A DNA stretch of 64,000 nucleotides from CAKOSP01 sp964370545 (GTDB lineage: Bacteria > Bacillota_I > Bacilli_A > RF39 > UBA660), in NCBI GenBank assembly GCA_964370545.1, contig CAYJJQ010000001.1, forward strand, positions 62,001 to 126,000, in the 5' to 3' direction. Shown here piece by piece: positions 42,709 to 51,168 of this stretch (positions are counted from its first letter, which is position 1; each line of letters begins with the position of its first letter). A program made the translations under genes and the position numbers. The notes beneath the pieces were generated by a model that ran no database searches, had not been told where the DNA came from, and saw nothing but the letters and a program-made list of their open reading frames with translations.

Positions 42709-44511
42709 ATGTGTGGAATAATTGGATACACAGGAAAAAGAAACGTAACTGAAGTTCTTATTAAAGGACTTAAGGCACTTGAATATAGAGGATATGATTC
42801 AAGTGGTGTAGCTTTATATAAAGATAATACTAGAAGTATAGTTAAAGCAGTAGGTAAAGTTAAACAGCTTGAAGATAAATTAGAAAGTAATTTATCTGAA
42901 GAATATACTATGGGGATAGCTCATACTAGATGGGCAACACATGGAAAAGTAACAGAAGTTAATTCTCATCCTCATGATCAAAATAAAATAACAATAGTAC
43001 ATAATGGAATTATAGAAAATTATAAGGAAGTAAAAGAAGAATTAATTAAAGAAGGTTATACATTTAAAAGTGAAACAGATACAGAAATAGCTGCAGGTTT
43101 AATTGATTTTTATTCTAAGAGTAAGGATATATTAGAAGCCCTTGATTTAGCAATGAAAAAATTAAGAGGTTCTTATGCTTTATTAATAACATCAACTGAT
43201 ACTAATAATTTATATGCGCTTAGAAAGAATAATCCTTTAATAGTAGGAGTAGGAGAAAAAGAAAATTTTATAGCTTCTGATATATCTGCTATTTTAGAAT
43301 ACACTAATAAATATATGGAAATAGAAGAAAATGAAATATTTGTTATTACAAATGAAGATGTGAAGGTATATAAAAATAAGGAATTAATAAATAAAGAAGT
43401 AAAAGTGGAAACTATGACTTTAGAAAATGTTCAAAAAGGTGGTTATGATCATTTTATGATGAAAGAAATTCATGAACAATTAATACTTCCTACTAAATTA
43501 GTCGAAAAATATTATGGTAATAATGAATTTTCTAAAGAAATAATTGATTTATCAAAATATAAATATATTGATATAGTTGCTTGTGGTAGTGCATATTATG
43601 CTGGATTAGTAGGTAAATCACTACTTGAAGAGTATGCTGATGATTTAGTAATAAATATAGATGTAGCATCTGAATATCGTTATAAAAAACATTATTATAA
43701 AAAAGATACATTAGTTATAGTAATTAGTCAATCTGGAGAAACAGCTGATACAATAGCAGCTATGAGACTTGCTCTAGATAATAATATTGATACACTGGCT
43801 ATAGTAAATAATCAGTTATCAACTATATCTAAAGAGTGTAAATATGTAATACCTATGCTTGCTGGTCCTGAAATAGCAGTAGCTACTACAAAAGGATATT
43901 TTTCTCAAGTAATTATATTTAATTTATTAGTACTAAAATATTTATTATCTAAGAAAATTAAATCTGAGGAAGAAACTACAAAAATAATTATAGAAATGAA
44001 AAACTTAGAAGGGGAGCTTAAGAAAATTATAGATAGTAATGTTTATAAAGATTGGGCTAAAGATTTAAGTGATAAACAACATGTTTACTTTATAGGTAGA
44101 AAACATGATTATGTAATGGCTTTAGAAGCTAGTTTAAAGCTTAAAGAGCTTAGTTATATACATAGTGATACTTATCAAGCTGGAGAGCTTAAACATGGCT
44201 CTATAGCTCTAATAGAAGAAGATACACCTGTTATAGGATTAGTAACTGATGAAGTTTTAGAAGAAAAAACAGTAAGTAATATAATTGAAACTAAAGCAAG
44301 AGGAGCAAATATATTTGTTCTTAAAACTGATAATATAAAAATAGATGATGAAGTAAGTGATAAAATATTTAATATTAAAAATATTAATGAATTTACTACT
44401 CCATTATTATCTATAGTATTCTTTCAGTTACTTTCATATTATGTAGCAGAAATAAATGATTGTGATATAGATAAACCTAAGAATTTAGCTAAATCAGTTA
44501 CAGTTGAATAA
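42709..44511 (+). CDS. glmS: Glutamine--fructose-6-phosphate aminotransferase (isomerising)
   Basis: A 600-residue enzyme that makes glucosamine-6-phosphate for UDP-GlcNAc, and thus for peptidoglycan and the TagO/WecB/TagA pathway. Cys2 (MCGIIGYTG) is the glutaminase nucleophile, with HTRWATHG and HNGIIENY. Two SIS domains follow (CGSAYYAG, SQSGETADT) and the C-terminal LAKSVTVE is the family end. RBS AAAAGGAG. The leader is only about 30 nt from the predicted transcript start, so there is no room for a glmS ribozyme. Confidence 0.97.
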   Translation: MCGIIGYTGKRNVTEVLIKGLKALEYRGYDSSGVALYKDNTRSIVKAVGKVKQLEDKLESNLSEEYTMGIAHTRWATHGKVTEVNSHPHDQNKITIVHNGIIENYKEVKEELIKEGYTFKSETDTEIAAGLIDFYSKSKDILEALDLAMKKLRGSYALLITSTDTNNLYALRKNNPLIVGVGEKENFIASDISAILEYTNKYMEIEENEIFVITNEDVKVYKNKELINKEVKVETMTLENVQKGGYDHFMMKEIHEQLILPTKLVEKYYGNNEFSKEIIDLSKYKYIDIVACGSAYYAGLVGKSLLEEYADDLVINIDVASEYRYKKHYYKKDTLVIVISQSGETADTIAAMRLALDNNIDTLAIVNNQLSTISKECKYVIPMLAGPEIAVATTKGYFSQVIIFNLLVLKYLLSKKIKSEEETTKIIIEMKNLEGELKKIIDSNVYKDWAKDLSDKQHVYFIGRKHDYVMALEASLKLKELSYIHSDTYQAGELKHGSIALIEEDTPVIGLVTDEVLEEKTVSNIIETKARGANIFVLKTDNIKIDDEVSDKIFNIKNINEFTTPLLSIVFFQLLSYYVAEINDCDIDKPKNLAKSVTVE

Positions 44512-44514
44512 AAT

Positions 44515-44557
44515 AAAAAGACTATATTAGGAATGACCTAAATATAGTCTTTTTTTT
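44515..44557. terminator. Terminator after glmS, shared with the convergent gene
   Basis: A long stem AAAAAGACTATATT.../...AATATAGTCTTTTT with a short AATGA loop and a T run. The 3' end of the minus-strand gene runs into the hairpin. Confidence 0.83.
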
Positions 44558-45447
44558 GTTTTATTTAAGTTATGAGTACCTAAATAATAATCTATCTTAT
44601 CTTTTGGAATATATCCATACATTTCATAATTAGTAATAAAGTTTTTAATTATATCTTTAAATTGGTTAATATTATAATTATAATTTTCAATTAATTTTAA
44701 TATAATATCATCAGATATCATATCAAATGTAAAAGGAATTTTATTATTAGTATTTGTATTATTATAATATATATTAATAATGTCTTTTATAATGTTTTTG
44801 TAAAACTCTAAAGTATATACTTGATTAATATTTACAAAAGTATAACCAGAATTAATTATATCATCTTTATTATCTTCTTCATATAAATTATTAGCATTAG
44901 TATCAGCTTCTATAATTACTTTATCAAATAATTTAAAGTATCTTTCAAGTATTGCTTGCACATACTCTGATGATGCACATATTTGATCAAAATTTTTAAT
45001 TAATAGTAGATTAGAATTATTACTACTATCTAATACTTTACTAGCTATAGATTCAGTTAAATCAAAAGTTTTAAAACTTTCGATTGTAACTATATCACTA
45101 TCATACCAACAATAATCTATATAATTACTATTATCCATTATATAAGTAGCTATTTTTAACTTTTCATCATTAGTAAATAATAATGGATTAGCGTTAATAA
45201 TTTTATAAGCCATTAATACTTCATAATAATGTTCATAAAATTGTTTTTGATTTCTAACTGTAATATTATTTGCATCGAAATCAAAAATATAATTATTTGT
45301 TTCTTTAGAAAACATATTAATTTTATTAAGTGTTGTAGTTTTACCAGTACCATTATTACTTGCTACTATTATTTTATTACTATTAACATTATTTATTATT
45401 TCCCATGCTTTACTAATTTCTTCTATATATATTTTACTACTATTCAT
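44527..45447 (-). CDS. Orphan P-loop ATPase-like protein
   Basis: A 306-residue, Asn- and Ile-rich soluble protein. The P-loop SNNGTGKTTT is at residues 30-39 and a candidate Walker B, LLLIKNFDQI, near 148-157. Spacing and the following EYVQAILERYFKLFDKVIIEAD segment look like an AAA+/STAND-type NTPase, but no effector or partner domain is visible and the first Gly of the P-loop is Ser. I cannot assign a family. It is 4 nt upstream of nothing else on its strand except the reductase gene behind it, so the two may be co-transcribed. Confidence 0.65.
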   Translation of the reverse strand: MNSSKIYIEEISKAWEIINNVNSNKIIVASNNGTGKTTTLNKINMFSKETNNYIFDFDANNITVRNQKQFYEHYYEVLMAYKIINANPLLFTNDEKLKIATYIMDNSNYIDYCWYDSDIVTIESFKTFDLTESIASKVLDSSNNSNLLLIKNFDQICASSEYVQAILERYFKLFDKVIIEADTNANNLYEEDNKDDIINSGYTFVNINQVYTLEFYKNIIKDIINIYYNNTNTNNKIPFTFDMISDDIILKLIENYNYNINQFKDIIKNFITNYEMYGYIPKDKIDYYLGTHNLNKTKKRLYLGHS

Positions 45448-45450
45448 TTT

Positions 45451-45981
45451 CTAATCCAGTACTTCATAATTTAAATCAACAAATCCATTATAACTTTTTG
45501 TATCTATTAATTTTAATTTTATGGGTTTTTCTTTTTCATTAAATAGTTTAATACCATTACCTAATATAATAGGTATTATAGATATAGTGATTTTATCAAC
45601 TAAATTATTATCTAATAATTGATTTAATATATTAGCACCTCCACATATCCATATATCTTTCTTAGCATTTGATTTAATAAAATCATAATGATTTTTAACA
45701 TCACCATTTAAAAAAGTAATATTATGTGTATTTTCTCTTTTTTTACTAGTAAATACATAAGTATGCATACCATCATATGGCCATACATCGGGGGATAGAG
45801 TAGTGATAATTTGATCGTATGTAGATCCTCCTAAAATAACTGTATCTATTGTGTTTATAAATGTTTCATATGTGCTTTCATCATTGTTAGGACTGATGCT
45901 TTCATCAAGCCATGCTACGCTACCATTTTTATCTGCAATGTAACCATCTAAACTAGTAGCAATATATATTTTTGTTTTCAT
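45451..45981 (-). CDS. RibD C-terminal / dihydrofolate reductase-like protein (YyaP type)
   Basis: A 176-residue protein. It has YIATSLDGYIADKNGSVAWLDE at the start, TVILGGSTYDQI, YVFTSKKRE, DIWICGGANILNQLLDNNLVDK and ISIIPIILGNGIKLF, all typical of the DHFR-like RibD_C family (B. subtilis YyaP/YwjB). It binds NADPH; the physiological substrate is unknown in this subgroup. It lies 3 nt upstream of the orphan P-loop gene on the same strand. Confidence 0.85.
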   Translation of the reverse strand: MKTKIYIATSLDGYIADKNGSVAWLDESISPNNDESTYETFINTIDTVILGGSTYDQIITTLSPDVWPYDGMHTYVFTSKKRENTHNITFLNGDVKNHYDFIKSNAKKDIWICGGANILNQLLDNNLVDKITISIIPIILGNGIKLFNEKEKPIKLKLIDTKSYNGFVDLNYEVLD

Positions 45982-46047
45982 ATTATACTCCTTATAGTTT
46001 TATTATATCTAAATTAATTATAGCTAGCAATTAAATTTACATTTATT

Positions 46048-47139
46048 TTACTTTAATCTTTCCCAAGTTAAATCTAAATCATTTCTACCAAAGTGACCAT
46101 AGGCTGCAGTATTATAATAAATAGGGTTAAGTAAATCTAATTCTTTTATAATATTGTCAACATTAAAATTAAAGTTATCTTCTACATATTTATATATCTT
46201 ATCTTCATCTACTAAATTGGTATTAAATGTTTCTATAAATACAGATAATGGCTTTTCCATTCCTATAGCATAACTAAGTTCTATTTCACATTTCTTAGCT
46301 AGTTTATTAGCAACAATATTTTTAGCAACATATCTAGCATAGTATGCACCAGATCTATCTACTTTGGAAGGATCTTTAGAACTAAAACATCCTCCACCAA
46401 TTCTTCCCATTCCTCCATAAGTATCAACAACTATTTTTCTGCCAGTAGTACCCGAATCTCCAAAAGAACCACCAATTACAAAAGAACCTGATGTATTTAT
46501 TAAGATTTTAGTATCGTTATCCATTAATTCACTAGGAATTATTTTATTTATTACATTTTCTATTATATAATCTTTTATTTCTTCTTGAGTAACATTTTTA
46601 TCATGTTGTGATGATACAACTACTGTATCAATTCTTTTAGGTATATCATTTTCATACTCTACAGTAACTTGTGTTTTACCATCTGGTTTTAAGAATGTAT
46701 CCTTATTTTCTTTTCTTACTTTAGTAAGCTGCATAGCTAGTTTATTAGCAAGCATAATAGGTAAGGGCATAAGTTCTTTAGTTTCATCACATGCATAACC
46801 AAACATTATTCCTTGGTCACCAGCCATTATTTTATCTTTAACAACAGCATTATTAATTTCACTTGATTGTTTATTAACCTTTACTAAAACAGTATAATCT
46901 TCTTTGTAACCTATATCTTGTATTACATATTTAGCTAGTGCTTCATAATCTAAATTAGCTTTAGTATTAGCTTCTCCATAAATAAGTATAAAATCGTCTT
47001 TAATAGTTGTTTCTACAGCCATTTTACTATGTTTATCTTCTTTAAGTGCGTTATCCAGTATATAATCACTAATTTTATCACATACCTTATCAGGATGTCC
47101 TTCCGTAACTGATTCACTAGTAAAATAATATTTTTTCAT
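46048..47139 (-). CDS. metK: S-adenosylmethionine synthetase
   Basis: A 363-residue enzyme (family norm about 380-400) that makes SAM from methionine and ATP. Motifs: TEGHPDKVCDKISDYILD at the start, MAGDQGIMFGYACDET, and GGGCFSSKDPSKVDRSGAYYARYVAKN (the P-loop-like and metal segments). Deletions relative to E. coli lie in surface loops. RBS AAGGAGGAG. The upstream leader carries a SAM-I riboswitch with terminator, so SAM should repress the gene directly. Confidence 0.96.
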   Translation of the reverse strand: MKKYYFTSESVTEGHPDKVCDKISDYILDNALKEDKHSKMAVETTIKDDFILIYGEANTKANLDYEALAKYVIQDIGYKEDYTVLVKVNKQSSEINNAVVKDKIMAGDQGIMFGYACDETKELMPLPIMLANKLAMQLTKVRKENKDTFLKPDGKTQVTVEYENDIPKRIDTVVVSSQHDKNVTQEEIKDYIIENVINKIIPSELMDNDTKILINTSGSFVIGGSFGDSGTTGRKIVVDTYGGMGRIGGGCFSSKDPSKVDRSGAYYARYVAKNIVANKLAKKCEIELSYAIGMEKPLSVFIETFNTNLVDEDKIYKYVEDNFNFNVDNIIKELDLLNPIYYNTAAYGHFGRNDLDLTWERLK

Positions 47140-47166
47140 TTTTTCTCCTCCTTATAATTTATCAAA

Positions 47167-47192
47167 AGAAAAAAGACTCTGAATGAGTCTTT
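47167..47192 (-). terminator. Riboswitch-controlled terminator of metK
   Basis: On the minus strand AAAGACTC (47192-47185 region) pairs with GAGTCTTT (47179-47172) across a 5-nt ATTCA loop, then a T run. An alternative antiterminator helix GAATGAG/CTCATTC uses the same downstream strand. Confidence 0.82.
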
Positions 47193-47295
47193 AATTTACT
47201 TATAATCTCATTCATTGATATTAGCAGTACCACCTTGCAATAGCAGGTTGGTATGAGTTCATAGAGCTAATTCTCTCCCTCATTCTTAATAAATT
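47193..47295 (-). promoter_or_regulatory. SAM-I (S-box) riboswitch
   Basis: The metK leader on the minus strand aligns by eye with the S-box consensus. In order it has TTATTAAGAATGAGGGAGAG, GCTCTATGAACTCATACCAACC (compare GCCCUAUGAAGCCCGGCAACC), AAGGTGGTACTGCTAAT and a closing GATTATAAG. P1 forms from AATTTATT and the distal AAGTAAATT. SAM binding would stabilise P1, block the antiterminator and stop transcription. The GGTGGTAC stretch imitates a T-box at first sight. Confidence 0.85.
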
Positions 47296-47303
47296 ATATA
47301 TAT

Positions 47304-47332
47304 ATTATATCTTAGTAATAATTATAATGCAA
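47304..47332 (-). promoter_or_regulatory. Promoter of the metK riboswitch transcript
   Basis: On the minus strand TTGCAT (47332-47327), a 17-nt spacer and TATAAT (47309-47304). Confidence 0.7.
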
Positions 47333-47334
47333 GA

Positions 47335-48177
47335 TTATAATTGTGTATTGTTATTATTGTTTTGTTCAACATTAATTGGTTCAACTGGCACTGAAGGTTG
47401 TTCAGGCATAGGTGTAATAACTTCAGGTGTAACAACAGGTTCAACTGGAGTTCCTAAATTAACTGGAGCTATAGGCTCATTAACTGGACTTGGTTGAATT
47501 GGTTCAACTGGAGCTNNNNNNNNNNNNNNNNNNNNNNNNNNNNNNNNNNNNNNNNNNNNNNNNNNNNNNNNNNNNNNNNNNNNNNNNNNNNNNNNNNNNN
47601 NNNNNNNNNNNNNNNCAACTGGAGCTATAGGCTCATTAACTGGACTTGGTTGAATTGGTTCAACTGGAGCTATAGGCTCATTAACTGGACTTGGTTGAAT
47701 TGGTTCAACTGGAGCGATTGGTTCATTAACTGGACTAGCATTATTAGGTGCTGGTGCATTAGTAAGATTACCATCTTTTCCAACGTATTTAGCTGATCCA
47801 AAAGCTAGTATAGGAATGAATATAAATCCGAAGAAATACATTAATATTCCAAAAACATCATCTTTACCAAATGCTCTAGCAAGTTTAATAGTTACATAAG
47901 CAAGAACTACTACATTAACTACAGGTATTAAATATGCAAGTATTAATAGTGGTGATAAACCAGCTATTTGTAATTTTACAATATCTCCATAGATTGGAAT
48001 AAGTATTGCCCAACCAGGTTTACCAGCTTTAGTGTATAATTTCCAGTGTGCTACTACAAGAACAAGAGAAAGAATTAAAATAAATATGAAATATGTTGTC
48101 ATCAAAGCAAAAATTGTTTCAAACATACCTGTAGAAGCTTGATTTGTTAAATCAGTTGTGTAATTTAAATCGTACAT
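47335..48177 (-). CDS. DUF5684-like membrane protein with Pro/Glu repeat tail
   Basis: A protein of at least 250 residues. After an N-terminal outside segment there are four membrane segments within residues 20-135, with the conserved KLYTKAGKPGWAILIPIYGDIVKLQIAG stretch of the DUF5684/YckC-like small membrane family. The C-terminal tail has 15-residue repeats (EPIAPVEPIQPSPVN) broken by 100 N, then a Pro/Val-rich end and poly-Asn. AAGGAGGTAAA precedes the ATG. True length is unknown because the repeat number in the gap is unresolved. Confidence 0.75.
   Translation of the reverse strand: MYDLNYTTDLTNQASTGMFETIFALMTTYFIFILILSLVLVVAHWKLYTKAGKPGWAILIPIYGDIVKLQIAGLSPLLILAYLIPVVNVVVLAYVTIKLARAFGKDDVFGILMYFFGFIFIPILAFGSAKYVGKDGNLTNAPAPNNASPVNEPIAPVEPIQPSPVNEPIAPVEPIQPSPVNEPIAPVXXXXXXXXXXXXXXXXXXXXXXXXXXXXXXXXXXAPVEPIQPSPVNEPIAPVNLGTPVEPVVTPEVITPMPEQPSVPVEPINVEQNNNNNTQL
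47461..47715 (-). repeat. 45-bp coding tandem repeat (15-residue Pro-rich unit)
   Basis: Plus-strand units start AACTGGAGCTATAGG at 47461, 47506, 47617 and 47662, with a diverged unit at 47707. Visible copies are nearly identical. The distance 47506-47617 is 111 nt and not a multiple of 45, so the gap length of 100 is a placeholder. Confidence 0.9.
47516..47615. other. Assembly gap (100 N) in the repeat tract
   Basis: Exactly 100 N inside the tandem repeat, as expected when short reads cannot span it. Confidence 0.98.
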
Positions 48178-48281
48178 TTTACCTCCTTATATCATTTTAA
48201 AGAGAATATAAAACCTTATATTTAATAAACTCTTCACTAGTTTAAGTGTAGCAAATAAAATAAAATAAGTAAATGAGTATT

Positions 48282-48632
48282 TTAATAGGATGTATTATTA
48301 TAAATGTCTTGGATTATAATATAAAGTTCTTCTTTTAAAAATTTTAATTCTTCTTCAATAGAATCCTTTTGTATATATGGCTTAAAATTATTAGTAGGTT
48401 TATTTCTTTGTATTTTTGTTATTGATTGAGCATTAATAGTCTGAAGTACTTGACCAATTAAAGCAAATAAATTACCTAAAGAATTTTGTTCATTAATGGT
48501 TAATGTTTTAGCTATTAAATAAGCAATTGAATTACCTATTAATGTAAATTCGTATGGATTAAGAGAATATAACCAATCATTTAAACTATTAAAATCTTGA
48601 TTAATAAAATTAGAAAATGCTTCATTATTCAT
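48282..48632 (-). CDS. Small conserved helical protein (unnamed family)
   Basis: A 116-residue protein with a central helical motif, LNPYEFTLIGNSIAYLIAKTLTINEQNSLGNLFALIGQVLQTI. This recalls a short unnamed family frequent in Clostridia and Bacilli (pattern EEQNxLGNFxxxIGQxLxTI). The C-terminal 40 residues form a charged helix. Function unknown. It stands alone on the minus strand, 31 nt downstream of the zinc-ribbon gene below it. Confidence 0.65.
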   Translation of the reverse strand: MNNEAFSNFINQDFNSLNDWLYSLNPYEFTLIGNSIAYLIAKTLTINEQNSLGNLFALIGQVLQTINAQSITKIQRNKPTNNFKPYIQKDSIEEELKFLKEELYIIIQDIYNNTSY

Positions 48633-48663
48633 ATAATATAATATGTTAAAGTATATATTTTAT

Positions 48664-49761
48664 TTATGGATAAACATTAATTAGTATTTCCTTATTAAAT
48701 TTAGTAGAATTATAGTTTTCATCTATTACTTCACCAACTATATTAAACTTTATTTTTCCAGAGGAAGTTGACTTACACGTTATAGTGAAATTCAGTTCTT
48801 TATTCTTTCCATCAGGGCTAGTATCTACATGATGCATTGAACAATTATCGGTACTTCCTGAACCCTCTAATTTAATATTCCAACTAGCGGCTCCGTTAAT
48901 TACAAAAGTAGCAGTTACAGATTGTCCATTATAAATTGCGTCACAATCAGTATTGAAAAATATTGTTGAATATCCACTTGATAAATTATAATCGCCAAGA
49001 GATGGTTCACATTCTTTAGTACTATTATCACTATCAGGTTCAACGGGGGTGTAATCATCAGAAGGATAATTGTCTAAATCTGATTCATCATCACTAGTAT
49101 TAAAATAATCATCATGAGCATAATAAATTTTATAAATGGTTCCACCAGTATACCAGTTACCATTTATGTAATCAAACTCACTATAATCATCATTAAAACT
49201 AATTATAATTTCTTGGTTATCAGTTTGAACTGCTAATACATTTTGGTGTAAGTAGGCATTTTCTGTTGTACCAATAATGGTTGTAAATTGTGAATATATA
49301 TCATAAGTTGTTTCTGATCTTATTTTAAATTCTTTCTCATTAATAATTTCGTAACTGCAATGTTTCTGATCATGAAATTTTGTATTAAATACTGTACTTG
49401 CTACCTTTAAAGAAGTGTTGAATTCAGAAAAATCTGTTTGGCAATTCCCGTTTTCTAAAAATTCTATTGTAGCTTTTTTTCCATAATCAGAAAGTAATAT
49501 ATAAGTTTGTTGATATGGAAGTTTATCTTCTATTTTTTCAGTATATTCATTTTCAGATGCATTATCTATATTTAGAAAATTCATAATATCATTTCTAAAG
49601 TGATAAATTGATAAAATAGCGATTGCAACGATTATTAGTATATAAATTTTTTTCTTATTTCTATTAAAAATAGCTAATTTAATTGGTTTGTTACAATTAA
49701 CACATTTCTTAGATTTATTTGATACAGTAGCGCCACAAAATTTACATTTTATTAATGCCAT
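48664..49761 (-). CDS. Zinc-ribbon, single-pass membrane protein with Ig-like C-terminus
   Basis: A 365-residue protein. The zinc ribbon KCKFCG...CVNC is at residues 4-24, a membrane helix at about 40-57, a middle extracellular domain with two Cys that resembles other DUF4950-type sensors, an acidic linker (about 205-235) and a C-terminal beta domain with four Cys. ATG 49761 is used because AAAGGAG lies 8 nt upstream; a start 24 nt earlier lies before it. Two paired Cys sets suggest extracellular disulfides. Function unknown. Confidence 0.7.
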   Translation of the reverse strand: MALIKCKFCGATVSNKSKKCVNCNKPIKLAIFNRNKKKIYILIIVAIAILSIYHFRNDIMNFLNIDNASENEYTEKIEDKLPYQQTYILLSDYGKKATIEFLENGNCQTDFSEFNTSLKVASTVFNTKFHDQKHCSYEIINEKEFKIRSETTYDIYSQFTTIIGTTENAYLHQNVLAVQTDNQEIIISFNDDYSEFDYINGNWYTGGTIYKIYYAHDDYFNTSDDESDLDNYPSDDYTPVEPDSDNSTKECEPSLGDYNLSSGYSTIFFNTDCDAIYNGQSVTATFVINGAASWNIKLEGSGSTDNCSMHHVDTSPDGKNKELNFTITCKSTSSGKIKFNIVGEVIDENYNSTKFNKEILINVYP

Positions 49762-49868
49762 ATTTACTCCTTTATTAATAAACAAATTCAGTAATATTAT
49801 GATGATTTAAGTGTTGTTATTTGTTGTTTATATGGTAACATTCATTAATGTTTTAGTCAATTAAAATC

Positions 49869-49897
49869 TTGATAGAAATTGTTAGTTATGATATAGT
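49869..49897 (+). promoter_or_regulatory. Promoter of the triplicated secreted-protein genes
   Basis: TTGATA (49869-49874), a 17-nt spacer and TATAGT (49892-49897), 32 nt before the first ATG, with GGAGGAG as ribosome site. No comparable promoter is seen before copies 2 and 3, so the three are probably one transcript. Confidence 0.72.
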
Positions 49898-49929
49898 ATT
49901 ATTAAATAAATAATACGGAGGAGTATTAA

Positions 49930-51006
49930 ATGAAATTGCTAATAACTATTTTAATATTTATAAGTGTATTATTTATGAGTGTGGGATATTCTTCATTCAA
50001 TGAAAATTTAATGATTAGTGGAGATGTTATTGTGCAAGTACCACCAGATATAAAAATAACAGATGTAAGATTATTCTCTTCTGAAAATGGTGGTTATAGT
50101 ACTTATAATCCAAATTTTACAAATTACACAAGTAGTATAGGAATAACACTGCCTAACTCAAATTCAACTGTTACATTAATTGTAGAAGTAACAAATGAAA
50201 CAAGTGATTATTATCACCTGAATGAAATACTTGAAAACATAAATAATAATTCTAATATTAAATATGAAATAAAAGATAAAGAAATTATTTATTTTCATCC
50301 TGCAAGTGTAACTGAAATAGAAATAACATTTTCTTATGATGTGTTTAGCACCACAAATCAAAGTATTGATTTAAATTTGAATTATGAATTTAAAAAAATA
50401 AAATATAAAAATTTAGAATACATTACATATTCAGGTTATGAGTATATTAACACAGGATTATTTAATACTGGTGATTATATTTTTGAAACTGAATTTAATC
50501 AAACTGCATATAATAGAAACCATACAGATGGTAGTATTGGTGGGTGGATTATATCTGGAAGAACAATAGGAACTCACTCACTTGGGGTATTTGTTGGTAA
50601 CTATGGTGTTTATAATTCATACGGAGCAGGAACTATTGCTAGACAACCTAATATTGCACTTAATAGTGGGTGGCATACTTTATATTTTTCAAGGTTTACA
50701 CATACTATAGACAATAATAACTACGTGGTAAATGGTAAAATATTGATACCAGAAGAATACATAACCGAAATAAGAATTGGTGGTGGTACTGGTGGTTATT
50801 ATAGTTCTAGTGTTCCTGATACAAGACATTTTATTGGTCATATGAAAGAAGTAAAAATAACGAATGCTGATGGTGGAGAGATTTTAAGATATTACGTACC
50901 AGCTGAAATAATAGAAGGACCTAATATAGGAGAAGTAGGATATTGGGATATAATTACAAACGAATTTTATGCTAACTCCGGAACAGGTGAATTCTTAGCT
51001 CCTTAG
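49930..51006 (+). CDS. Secreted LamG-like protein, copy 1 of 3
   Basis: A 358-residue protein. The N-terminal hydrophobic signal or anchor ends in FMSVGYSSFNENLMISGDVIV, a leader pattern common in gut Firmicutes surface proteins. A 100-residue beta domain follows, then a concanavalin/LamG-like domain (about 165-358) with YINTGLFNTGDYIFE, GGWIISGR and the terminal EVGYWDIITNEFY...SGTGEFLAP. Likely carbohydrate or host-matrix binding. No sorting signal is seen; retention may be through the N-terminal helix. It is the most diverged of the three copies. Confidence 0.78.
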   Translation: MKLLITILIFISVLFMSVGYSSFNENLMISGDVIVQVPPDIKITDVRLFSSENGGYSTYNPNFTNYTSSIGITLPNSNSTVTLIVEVTNETSDYYHLNEILENINNNSNIKYEIKDKEIIYFHPASVTEIEITFSYDVFSTTNQSIDLNLNYEFKKIKYKNLEYITYSGYEYINTGLFNTGDYIFETEFNQTAYNRNHTDGSIGGWIISGRTIGTHSLGVFVGNYGVYNSYGAGTIARQPNIALNSGWHTLYFSRFTHTIDNNNYVVNGKILIPEEYITEIRIGGGTGGYYSSSVPDTRHFIGHMKEVKITNADGGEILRYYVPAEIIEGPNIGEVGYWDIITNEFYANSGTGEFLAP

Positions 51007-51168
51007 ATTAAAAAGATATATTATAAAAAAATTATGAAAGGAAAACTAACGCAATGAAAAAAATAGTGAATTTAAATTTATTACTAGTATTTTTAGTTTT
51101 CTTTTCAGTTATATTTATGTCTATTGGTTATTCAGCATTAAATAGAAATTTAACTATTAGTGGAGAAG
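50980..51168 (+). repeat. 189-nt direct repeat, copy A (3' end, spacer and 5' end of the triplicated genes)
   Basis: The stretch from GGAACAGGTGAATTC through the 47-nt spacer to the first 38 codons of copy 2 recurs 1118 nt downstream at 52098-52286 with few differences. This shows a recent unit duplication. Confidence 0.85.

Noticed and set aside
47193..47295. T-box before metK (GGTGGTAC on the minus strand)
   Set aside because: No CCTT/CGT partner for an antiterminator follows, while the whole leader fits the SAM-I order of elements (TATGAA, ACCAACC, GCTAAT).
47461..47715. CRISPR array
   Set aside because: The 45-bp units are contiguous without spacers, and encode an in-frame 15-residue protein repeat.
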